DNA from: Rubrobacter sp.
GTDB taxonomy: Bacteria > Actinomycetota > Rubrobacteria > Rubrobacterales > Rubrobacteraceae
Assembly: GCA_016781885.1 (NCBI GenBank)
Contig: JADDPM010000053.1
Location: 1-14,233 of the forward strand
DNA length: 14,233 nucleotides
Direction of reading: 5' to 3'
The notes under the pieces are model-generated. The model did no database searches. It was not told the origin of the DNA and worked only from the letters and a program-made list of their open reading frames with translations. Below, one piece after another: positions 6,249 to 12,976 of the stretch. Made by a program: the position numbers and the translations under genes. The first letter of the stretch is position 1, and each line of letters begins with the position of its first letter.

Positions 6249-6812
6249 ATGGCAAGGCGCAGACAGGAAAGTGGTAACGCGGACCTGGCGATGCTGGTCC
6301 TGGGGGGTGCGATGGGGTCGTTGATGGCCGGCCACGGCTCGCAGAAGGCATTCGGCTGGTTCAACGGTCCAGGGATGGAGGGCACCAGTGGGTTTATGGA
6401 GATGCTGGGCCTCACGCCGGGGCGCCGCTGGGCGACCCTGGCCGCGGCCTCCGAGTTCGGAGGGGGCACGCTCACGACGCTCGGCCTGCTCAACCCGCTC
6501 GGTCCTCTGGGCGTGGTGGGCTCGATGGCGATGGCCTGGAAGACCGCTCACGCGGACAAGCCGATCTGGGTGACCGAAGGCGGCGCGGAGTTGCCCTTGA
6601 CCAACATAGCCGCAGCCCTCGCCCTCATGATCAGTGGTCCCGGCAAATACTCTCTTGACCGGGCACTGGGTATCCGCCTGCCACGTTGGATCGGGCCGGT
6701 CGGCCTAGCCGCCATCCTCCTTACGGTATTCTACGGCGCTGGCGGCGGCGGAGGCGAAGAGGCACCCGACGAGGACACCGCCCGCGAAGAGCTGGCGGGC
6801 GAGGAAGACTAG
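6249..6812 (+). CDS. DoxX-family integral membrane protein
   Basis: A 187-residue membrane protein of the DoxX family. After a short basic N-terminus there are about four hydrophobic segments: LAMLVLGGAMGSLMAG, the ASEFGGGTLTTLGLLNPLGPL region, LPLTNIAAALALMISG, and WIGPVGLAAILLTVFYG. A glycine-rich linker and an acidic tail (EEAPDEDTAREELAGEED) end the protein. The HGSQKAFGWF stretch after the first segment is typical of the family. Start ATG 6249 has a strong ribosome site, AAGGAGGG, 4 nt upstream. DoxX-like proteins accompany ring-cleaving dioxygenases in quinone-responsive operons (MhqP beside MhqO in Bacillus subtilis). Molecular function is poorly defined; a role in quinone or redox handling at the membrane is inferred. 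Confidence 0.85.
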   Translation: MARRRQESGNADLAMLVLGGAMGSLMAGHGSQKAFGWFNGPGMEGTSGFMEMLGLTPGRRWATLAAASEFGGGTLTTLGLLNPLGPLGVVGSMAMAWKTAHADKPIWVTEGGAELPLTNIAAALALMISGPGKYSLDRALGIRLPRWIGPVGLAAILLTVFYGAGGGGGEEAPDEDTAREELAGEED

Positions 6813-6845
6813 GATAGGTGCCTACGGCAGCGCGACTACTATCCT
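6811..6845 (+). terminator. Possible terminator or stem after doxX
   Basis: AGGATAG (6811-6817) pairs with CTATCCT (6839-6845). A small nested stem TGCC/GGCA (6819-6822 with 6826-6829) lies inside. It starts at the doxX stop codon but lacks a T-run, so it is only a weak terminator candidate. Confidence 0.3.
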
Positions 6846-6980
6846 GACGATAAAGTGGCAGCTATCTACTTAACGCAGGTTACATTCCCGCCGCGGTTGC
6901 GCTCGTCACCAGAAGTCGGGCTAGGACGAATAGTCTGACCCCTTTGCCCAGGAACTGTACTCGATGACGTTCTGAACAAT

Positions 6981-7883
6981 ATGTCAGAAAAGAGGAGAAG
7001 CAAGGTATTGGCTGATAGGCAGAATGATGAAAAACGTACAATTCTGGTAGCCGGAGCGACCGGCAATCAGGGAGGGGCGGTGGCATCAAGCCTCTTGGAA
7101 CAAGGTTTCAAGGTGCGCGCGCTCACCCGTAACCCGCAGAACTCAGAAGGAGCGCAGGCCCTGGCTGAGCAGGGTGCAGAAGTTGTGCAGGGCGATATGG
7201 AAGACCGCTCCGCTATAGATCGGGTGCTCGAAGGAGCCTATGGGGTCTTCTCGGTGCAGAACTTCTGGGAGGCCGGCTACGATCGCGAGGCCACGCAGGG
7301 AAAGACGCTCGCGGAGGCGGCGGAGGCGGCGGGCATTCAACACTTCGTCTACAGCTCCGTTGGTAGCTCTTATCGGGAGACAGGGATCCCTCACTTCGAC
7401 AGCAAGTGGGAAGTCGAGAAGCATCTGCGCGAGATCGGGCTCCCGTACACGATTTTACGCCCGGTCTTCTTCATGCAGAACTGGGAGATGATGCGCGAAC
7501 AGATCCTTGAGGGTACCCTGCCCCAGCCGCTCGACCCGGACAAGCCCTTTCAGCAGGTTGCAGTCGAGGATGTCGGCGCTTTCGCAGCCCTGGCATTTGA
7601 GAACCCGGACGAGTGGCTGGGGCGCGAGGTAGATCTGGCGGGCGACGAACAGACCATGCCCGAGATAGCAGAAACCTTTAGCCGTGTGACTGGAAAGGAG
7701 ATCGAGTACTTCCAGGTACCCTGGGACCAGTTTGAGGAGCAGATGGGCGAAGAGTATGCCGTCATGTACCGATGGTTCAACGACGTGGGCTACGAGGCGG
7801 ACATCGCTGCCTTGCGGCGAGAGTACCCCGAGCTTACTACCTTCGAGCGGTACCTGCGCGGCCACGGCTGGGAGGACGCATAG
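6981..7883 (+). CDS. NmrA/HSCARG-like NAD(P)-binding protein
   Basis: A 300-residue atypical short-chain-dehydrogenase-fold protein of the NmrA family. The Rossmann loop GATGNQGG is at residues 25-32, with a basic patch ALTRNP after the second strand that usually favours NADP(H). Also visible are VVQGDMED, the FVYSSVGS strand, FDSKWEVEKHLREIGLPYTILRP and the family C-terminal region. Relatives act as NADP-redox-sensing regulators or as NAD(P)H:quinone/isoflavone-type reductases; which applies here is unclear. ATG 6981 has no ribosome site. An in-frame TTG at 7008 has AGGAG 10 nt upstream and would remove nine residues, so the start is uncertain. It lies 168 nt after doxX and may be a separate unit, although quinone reduction would fit the neighbourhood. 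Confidence 0.85.
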   Translation: MSEKRRSKVLADRQNDEKRTILVAGATGNQGGAVASSLLEQGFKVRALTRNPQNSEGAQALAEQGAEVVQGDMEDRSAIDRVLEGAYGVFSVQNFWEAGYDREATQGKTLAEAAEAAGIQHFVYSSVGSSYRETGIPHFDSKWEVEKHLREIGLPYTILRPVFFMQNWEMMREQILEGTLPQPLDPDKPFQQVAVEDVGAFAALAFENPDEWLGREVDLAGDEQTMPEIAETFSRVTGKEIEYFQVPWDQFEEQMGEEYAVMYRWFNDVGYEADIAALRREYPELTTFERYLRGHGWEDA

Positions 7884-7949
7884 CTCTCTGCAGAGGCTTA
7901 AGCCGAACAGTGATCTAGTAAAAACCGAAGAATAAGAACCTTAGCCAAT

Positions 7950-7990
7950 CGGGGCGGGCGCGCGGGCATTCTCCGCGACGACCCGCCCCG
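7950..7990 (+). terminator. GC-rich terminator-like hairpin
   Basis: CGGGGCGGG (7950-7958) and CCCGCCCCG (7982-7990) form a perfect 9-bp stem. CGCG pairs within the 23-nt loop can extend the fold. It sits after the NmrA-like gene and before the corA promoter. There is no T-run, which is common for stems in high-GC actinobacteria. Confidence 0.5.
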
Positions 7991-8033
7991 GCTCTCGTTC
8001 CGGCGCGGAGTTCCGTTCGCAATTGATACGGCT

Positions 8034-8042
8034 TGCTATAAT
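8034..8042 (+). promoter_or_regulatory. Extended -10 promoter of corA pseudogene (leaderless)
   Basis: TGC-TATAAT is a perfect -10 box (8037-8042) with an upstream TGn extension, which can compensate for the lack of a clear -35 box. Seven bases separate it from ATG 8050, so the transcript would begin at or just before the start codon. No ribosome site is present. Confidence 0.6.
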
Positions 8043-8049
8043 TGGTTGC

Positions 8050-9097
8050 ATGGAATACACCATCGCCAGGAGACTGCCCGAGAGCGTAGACCTCATGGTC
8101 CTCGACTCTTCCGGAAACCTGCTAGAAGACGTGGGTCTGGAGGAGCTACCGGGCTATCTCGCCGATAAAGAAGCGCTCGTCTGGTGCGACATCTACAACA
8201 CCGAGGGTGGGCAGCAAGGCCCCTACGGGCGGTTGCTGGCGGAGACGTTTGGGTTCGACGAGCCAACCGTAGAGGACTGCTTCACCAGGAGTCACCTGCC
8301 GAAGGTAGACGTCTACGAGGACTATCTCTTTCTGGCGCACTTCCCTTTCCACCTCTCCGAGAAGAGGCGGCGGGTCGAGACCGTCGAGGTGGACATGTAC
8401 GTCGGGGAGAACTACGTAGTGTGTGTATATCCCCGGCCCTTGAGAGAGCTCGACAGGGTGAGGCGGCGGCTGCTCTCGGGAAGCGAGTTCGTCTCCTCCT
8501 CCCCCGCCAACGTGGCCCACACCGTCCTCGACGCGGTAGTGGACGAGTACCTGCCGATGATGAGCAGGCTCTCGGCGATGGTCGACGGCATCGAGGACGA
8601 TCTCCTGAGCGAGGATGAATACCCGGACGACACGGTAGTGCTCAACTCTTTGTTCCACCTCAAGTACGAGCTGACGGCCCTGAGGCGACTGGCGATACCC
8701 TTGCGGGAGAGGTCGTGGGGATCTTATGAGGCCGACGACGAGGCTCGTTCCTGAGGAGAGCCGGATGTACTACGACGACGTGCGGGACCACCTGATCCGG
8801 GTGGCCGATATGATCGCCACCATGCGCGACTACCTCGCCGACTCGCTCGACGTCTACACCGCCCGCCAGACACAGCGCGCCACCCTGCAGACCTAGTGCG
8901 TGAACCAGAGCGTGCAGAGGCTAACCGCCATCTCAACCATCTTTCTACCCTTGACCTTTATTACCAGCGTCTACGGGATGAACTTCGAGTACATACCGGA
9001 GGCCGAGCGGCACTACGGCTTCTACGCCATCGTGGGGCTCTGCGCGGCGCTCGGTCTAAGTATGCTCTATTATCTGCGTCGCGACGGGATGTTTTAG
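8050..9097 (+). pseudogene. corA: CorA-type Mg2+/Co2+ transporter, broken by frameshift and stop
   Basis: The first frame (234 codons from ATG 8050 to TGA 8752-8754) gives the cytoplasmic domain of a CorA channel: PTVEDCFTRSHLPKVDVYEDYLFL, VVCVYPRPLRELDRV and VLDAVVDEYLPMMSRL. Homology then switches by one base near 8709-8725 into the frame reading LMRPTTRLVPEESRMYYDDV and on through the stalk helix. That second frame has a TAG at 8894-8896 and resumes VNQSVQRLTAISTIFLPLTFI with the diagnostic YGMNF selectivity motif, a second membrane helix, and a stop at 9095-9097. Two independent lesions mark a true pseudogene. A product stopping at 8754 would lack both membrane helices. An intact paralogue lies 221 nt downstream. 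Confidence 0.9.
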
Positions 9098-9211
9098 GCG
9101 CAGTCACCAGCCGGCCATACCGGTTTCACTCCTCCCGAGGACTGTGGGAGTTGCCGTCCTCTTCTACACGTTCACGTCAAGCCCGGTTGGTAGCCTAGAG
9201 CGCGGTCCATC

Positions 9212-9267
9212 GTCTCCAAGAGTCCGGGAGGAAACGTGGAGATGCTGGCCCCCGGTATCCTGGAGAC
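9212..9267 (+). repeat. Long imperfect inverted repeat upstream of intact corA
   Basis: GTCTCC (9212-9217) pairs with GGAGAC (9262-9267). After a symmetrical 6-nt internal loop, CCGGG (9224-9228) pairs with CCCGG (9251-9255). It falls between the broken and the intact corA and could be a terminator of the former or a site in DNA. It lies before the proposed start of transcription of the intact gene, so it would not be in that mRNA. Confidence 0.35.
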
Positions 9268-9306
9268 TTCGCATGAGTACAGGCGTGGGAGACTCCTTGC
9301 CCCGAG

Positions 9307-9312
9307 TATAAT
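9307..9312 (+). promoter_or_regulatory. -10 element of intact corA (leaderless)
   Basis: A perfect TATAAT ends six bases before GTG 9319, so transcription should start at the start codon. No clear -35 box lies at the expected distance. Confidence 0.5.
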
Positions 9313-9318
9313 GTCCCG

Positions 9319-10287
9319 GTGATCGTCGACAGTGCCATCTACGTGGACGGACGCCGGGAAAAGGCGCCCGCTTCTTTAGAAGAAACCTACGAGGCCTGCC
9401 GCGAAAAGGGCGGGTTTGCCTGGATCGGGCTCTACGAGCCGACCGAGGAGGAGTTCTCCTCCGTCGCTGGCGAGTTCGACCTGCACGAGCTTGCGGTCGA
9501 GGACGCTATCACCGCCCACCAGCGGCCGAAGATAGAACGCTACGGCGACTCGGTCTTCGTGGTGCTCAAGTCAGCGCGTTACAGGGACGAAACAGAGACG
9601 GTCGAGTTCGGCGAGATCCACGCATTCGTGGGCTCCGGTTTCATCATCACCGTCCGTCACGGTAAGGCCTCCGAGCTGCACAAGGTGCGCGAGCGGTTGG
9701 AGAGCGAGCCCGACCTGCTTCGCCGGGGCCCGGCGGCGGTTTTGTACGCGATCATGGACCGCGTCGTGGACGACTACGCCCCGGTCTCCGCGGGTCTCGA
9801 AACGGACATAGACCAGATCGAGGCGGAGGTCTTTGGGGGCAACGCCAGCGTCTCGCGCCGGATATACGCCCTCTCGCGCGAGGTTATCGGCTTCCGCAGG
9901 GCGACCCAACCGTTGAACGGGGTGCTGGAGAGCATGATCGAAGGCGAGGTGTACGACTTCGATCCCGAGTTGCACAGGTACCTGCGCGACGTCCAGGATC
10001 ATGCCCTGCGCACGACGGAGCAGGTCGAGGCCTTCCGCGAGCTGCTCTCGAACATACTCAGCGTGAACTTGACCCTGGTGGGCATAAACCAGAACGACGA
10101 GGTCAAAAAGATCTCCGCCTGGGCGGCTATACTTTTTACCCCCACGCTCGTGGCGAGCATCTACGGGATGAACTTCGAGTTCATGCCGGAGCTTGCCTGG
10201 GTGTTCGGCTACCCGTTCGCCCTAACACTCATGGTGATGACCGCCTTCCTTCTCTATCGCATCTTCAGAAAGGCCGGCTGGCTCTAG
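9319..10287 (+). CDS. corA: CorA-family divalent cation (Mg2+/Co2+) transporter
   Basis: A complete 322-residue CorA channel of the cytoplasmic membrane, which passes Mg2+ (also Co2+ or Ni2+) inward as a pentamer. Seen are the N-terminal alpha/beta domain (EFDLHELAVEDAITAHQRPKIERYGDSVFVVLK), the long stalk helix region (residues about 150-260), a first membrane helix, the signature GMN at residues 283-285 followed by FEFMPE, a second helix and a short basic C-terminus (FRKAGWL). Length is typical. The start is taken as GTG 9319; it has no ribosome site but a perfect -10 box six bases upstream, which points to a leaderless mRNA. It is the working paralogue of the broken corA upstream and precedes an SLC41/MgtE-like transporter. 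Confidence 0.92.
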   Translation: MIVDSAIYVDGRREKAPASLEETYEACREKGGFAWIGLYEPTEEEFSSVAGEFDLHELAVEDAITAHQRPKIERYGDSVFVVLKSARYRDETETVEFGEIHAFVGSGFIITVRHGKASELHKVRERLESEPDLLRRGPAAVLYAIMDRVVDDYAPVSAGLETDIDQIEAEVFGGNASVSRRIYALSREVIGFRRATQPLNGVLESMIEGEVYDFDPELHRYLRDVQDHALRTTEQVEAFRELLSNILSVNLTLVGINQNDEVKKISAWAAILFTPTLVASIYGMNFEFMPELAWVFGYPFALTLMVMTAFLLYRIFRKAGWL

Positions 10288-10327
10288 GGCTGTCCCTGAT
10301 ACGCGCTTATCTTCCGGCCGCCAGCCG
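10275..10327 (+). terminator. Inverted repeat over the corA stop codon
   Basis: CGGCTGGC (10275-10282) pairs perfectly over 8 bp with GCCAGCCG (10320-10327), with a 37-nt loop. CTCTTT follows. It may terminate the corA transcript, but the long loop and its overlap with the next promoter make this weak. Confidence 0.3.
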
Positions 10328-10330
10328 CTC

Positions 10331-10359
10331 TTTACATAACTCCAGCCACGGGCTATACA
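10331..10359 (+). promoter_or_regulatory. Promoter of the MgtE-like gene (leaderless)
   Basis: TTTACA (10331-10336), a 17-nt spacer, then TATACA (10354-10359). Six bases separate the -10 box from GTG 10366, again placing the start of transcription at the start codon, with no ribosome site. Confidence 0.6.
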
Positions 10360-10365
10360 ACTACC

Positions 10366-11694
10366 GTGGCCGAGAGAGAGCGAAAGAGGTTCCGGATCGG
10401 GGACCGGGAGAGGGACGCCGGGGGGCCGGAGAAAGGCGTAGGTCTGCGGCGGCGGCTCCGGGAGCGACCGAGGATACGGCCGCGCGTCTACGGGTACCTG
10501 GCGCAGGAGAAGGAGTCCCTGAGACAGGGGTTCGCAGCACTCTTTCTATCGTCTGTCGGGGAGCTGGTAGCGGGGATCGTGCTCGCGGGGATCGCGGGTA
10601 CGTTGGAGGACCTCGTGGGGCTCGCGGTGCTGATACCGGCGGCTATCGGGATGCGGGGCGCTATCTTCGGGGCGATGGGGAGCCGGCTCTCGACCTCGAT
10701 CCAGACGGGTCTGTTTAGCTTCAGCCTCCGGCGCGGCGTGCTCGCGGAAAACGTGCAGGCGGCGGCGGTCCTCTCGCTGGTCTCCGGGGTGTTCCTGGCG
10801 TTCCTGGCGCGGTACCTCTCCGACATACTCGGGGTCGCCACGGAGCTCTCGGTCGTGGACTACATCGTCATCTCGACCGTCGGCGGCGTCATCGCCGGCG
10901 CCCTGCTCCTCGTAATCACCGTCTTCGTGGCCCGCACGAGCGTGGCCAGGAATTGGGATATGGACAACATCGCCGCCCCGATGCTCACCGCCGCGGGCGA
11001 CATTCTGACGCTCCCCTCGCTGGTCCTCGCCACTTACCTGATCGACATACCTATCTTCTCGGGTAGTCTGGCCCTCACCCTCACGGCCATCGCCATCGCC
11101 GTGGCTATCCTCGGGTTCAGGCTCGGCGGCCAGAACTTGAGGCGTATTCTGGCCGAGAGCCTGCCGATACTCGCGCTGACCGGTACCGTGATGATCCTCG
11201 TCGGCGTAGCGCTCGAGGACCGCAGCGAGCAGTTCACGACGCTGCTGGCTCTGAGCATCCTGCTGCCGGCGTTCTTGCAAGAGGGCGGGGCTCTCGGCGG
11301 CATCCTCTCCAGCCGGCTCTCGTCGAAGATACACCTGGGTCTCCTGGCGCCGCGAGGGCTGCCGCCGTTGGCGGCGTTCCGAGACTTCGTACTCATCTAC
11401 ACCTTTGCGGCGGGAGTCTACCTGTTCATTGGCGCCCTCTCGCACGTGCTCGCGGTGGTCCTCTTCCCAGAGGGGGCCAGCCCGGGTCTTCTGGCGATGA
11501 TGGGTATCAGCACGCTCGCGGGGCTCATAGCGACGACCGCGGCGGTGCTCGCAGCCTACTACGGTTCGGTCGGCTCGTACCGACTGGGGCTCGACCCGGA
11601 CACTTACGGTATACCGATAATTACGGCCGTCGTGGACCTGCTCGGGTTCATGAGCCTTATAATTGCCCTGATCATTTTCGGACTGGCAGGTTAG
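10366..11694 (+). CDS. SLC41/MgtE-like magnesium transporter with two homologous halves
   Basis: A 442-residue membrane protein, about ten hydrophobic segments, after a 40-residue highly basic N-terminus. Two MgtE-type integral domains are visible. The motif IPAAIGMRGAIFGAMGSRLS (residues about 90-109) recurs as LPAFLQEGGALGGILSSRLS (about 300-319). NWDMDNIAAPMLTAAGD (196-212) recurs as GLDPDTYGIPIITAVVD (408-424). Both pairs are about 210 residues apart. The acidic D-x-D and P..T...D positions are the ones used for Mg2+ in MgtE and SLC41. The usual bacterial MgtE N- and CBS domains are absent, so a single chain probably forms the full pore, as in eukaryotic SLC41. It ends 5 nt before a PhoU/TrkA-C gene, likely its regulatory partner. 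Confidence 0.85.
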   Translation: MAERERKRFRIGDRERDAGGPEKGVGLRRRLRERPRIRPRVYGYLAQEKESLRQGFAALFLSSVGELVAGIVLAGIAGTLEDLVGLAVLIPAAIGMRGAIFGAMGSRLSTSIQTGLFSFSLRRGVLAENVQAAAVLSLVSGVFLAFLARYLSDILGVATELSVVDYIVISTVGGVIAGALLLVITVFVARTSVARNWDMDNIAAPMLTAAGDILTLPSLVLATYLIDIPIFSGSLALTLTAIAIAVAILGFRLGGQNLRRILAESLPILALTGTVMILVGVALEDRSEQFTTLLALSILLPAFLQEGGALGGILSSRLSSKIHLGLLAPRGLPPLAAFRDFVLIYTFAAGVYLFIGALSHVLAVVLFPEGASPGLLAMMGISTLAGLIATTAAVLAAYYGSVGSYRLGLDPDTYGIPIITAVVDLLGFMSLIIALIIFGLAG

Positions 11695-11699
11695 GAGCT

Positions 11700-12908
11700 A
11701 TGCGCGAAGATCGCCCCCGCAACCTCAAGGATATGCTCGCCGAGGCGAAGAACACCTCCGAACTGATGGTGGACCTCGCCTACGCCGCCCTCTTCTACAA
11801 CTCCGAGGACTTCTCCGAGGAGGTCTTCCGTCTAGAGGAGCGCCTGAACGACCTGGTCTTCGATATGCGCACCCTGGCTATTCTGGCCGCCCGCAGCCCG
11901 GCCGACTCGGAGCAGATGGCCGGGATATTGCAGGTGGTGCAGGATATAGAGAAGATCGGCAACGCCGCCTACGACATCGCGAAGATAGTGGTGAAGAAGC
12001 TCGGCATCCCGCCCGAGCTTCTCCAGGACCTCCCGGCGGCGGAGGAGGTCACGAGCCGCGTGAGCATCCACCCCGAGAGCGAGCTCGACGGCAGAAGCCT
12101 GCAGGAGTTGGACCTGCCGGTTGAGACGGGGATGCGTCCTATCGCCGTGCGCTCCGGCTCGGAGTGGAATTTCGACCCGGACCCGGAGGACGTCCTGCGC
12201 GAGGGGGACGTCCTCTTCTTGCAGGGACCGCCAGAGGGGGTCGCGGAGATACGCGAGCTCGCCGGCGCGCAGCCGATAGGCCCCGGCGAGGGTAGCTCCG
12301 ACGCCGTTGGAGCGAGCGATGACCTCTCGGAGTTGGAGCGGGCGGTGGATCTCCTGATCGAGATGAAGAACCTCTCGGAGGTCGCCGTGGGCCTGGCCTA
12401 CTCGGCGCTCCTCTACTACGATGCGGGCCTGGCGCGCGAGGTCGTCGCCATAGAGGACGAGATGGACGAGATGCGCTACCGCATCGAGCGCTGGGTCCTC
12501 CTCTCCGCGAAGCGTATCGAGGACCCGTCGCGCCTGCGAGGAGTTCTTCACCTAGCGACCGCCTCCGAGACGATAGCCGACTGCGCCCAGGAGATGGTCT
12601 GGATCGTGGAGAAGGGCGAGGAGGTCCACCCGGTCCTCTCCGCCGCCGTCGGCGAGTCCGACGAGATCGTCTTGAAGCTCACCGTCTCTCCCGGATCGCC
12701 AGCCGACGGGCGTACTCTAGGCTTCCTCCACTTCGAGACCGAGACCGGCATGTACGCTCTAGCGGTCAACCGCGGCGGGCGCTGGACCTACCGCCCGCGC
12801 GACACCTTCGCCCTCAGGGGCGGCGACTCGGTGCTCGCGACCGGCGCCCCTGAGGGTCTCGAACCTTTAGCCGAACTCTTCGGCCAGGAGCTAGAGGAGA
12901 TCCCGTAA
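11700..12908 (+). CDS. Tandem PhoU plus TrkA-C (RCK_C) domain protein
   Basis: A 402-residue soluble protein built from two copies of PhoU-like helical domain plus TrkA C-terminal domain. PhoU 1 is about residues 8-102 (ELMVDLAYAALFYNSEDFSEE, DIEKIGNAAYDIAKIVVKKL), TrkA-C 1 about 117-188 (VSIHPESELDGRSLQELDLP). PhoU 2 is about 212-305 (EVAVGLAYSALLYYDAGLARE) and TrkA-C 2 about 322-395 (LTVSPGSPADGRTLGFL). TrkA-C domains bind small ligands or ions in transport regulation. PhoU folds bind metals or partner proteins. ATG 11700 comes 5 nt after the stop of the transporter gene, with AGGAG overlapping that stop, so the two are translationally coupled. Its job is probably to gate or regulate the transporter next door; this is inferred. 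Confidence 0.85.
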   Translation: MREDRPRNLKDMLAEAKNTSELMVDLAYAALFYNSEDFSEEVFRLEERLNDLVFDMRTLAILAARSPADSEQMAGILQVVQDIEKIGNAAYDIAKIVVKKLGIPPELLQDLPAAEEVTSRVSIHPESELDGRSLQELDLPVETGMRPIAVRSGSEWNFDPDPEDVLREGDVLFLQGPPEGVAEIRELAGAQPIGPGEGSSDAVGASDDLSELERAVDLLIEMKNLSEVAVGLAYSALLYYDAGLAREVVAIEDEMDEMRYRIERWVLLSAKRIEDPSRLRGVLHLATASETIADCAQEMVWIVEKGEEVHPVLSAAVGESDEIVLKLTVSPGSPADGRTLGFLHFETETGMYALAVNRGGRWTYRPRDTFALRGGDSVLATGAPEGLEPLAELFGQELEEIP

Positions 12909-12976
12909 TCCAAACCGCTCCCCAGAAACTCGAAGCCCAAGCGAAAGGCGAGACTGCTAGCGAAGCCTGGAGTTTT

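Noticed and set aside
8700..8760. Programmed frameshift as an explanation for the split corA
   Set aside because: No slippery heptamer is evident, and a second independent nonsense codon downstream would still block the product.
9098..9318. M-box or other Mg2+ riboswitch before intact corA
   Set aside because: The predicted transcription start is at the start codon, so this gap is not in the mRNA, and I saw no M-box core pattern.
10546..11445. 299-codon minus-strand frame opposite the MgtE-like transporter
   Set aside because: The translation is a highly charged, repetitive Arg/Glu/Asp string typical of antisense to GC-rich membrane genes. The plus strand has clear membrane domains and motifs.
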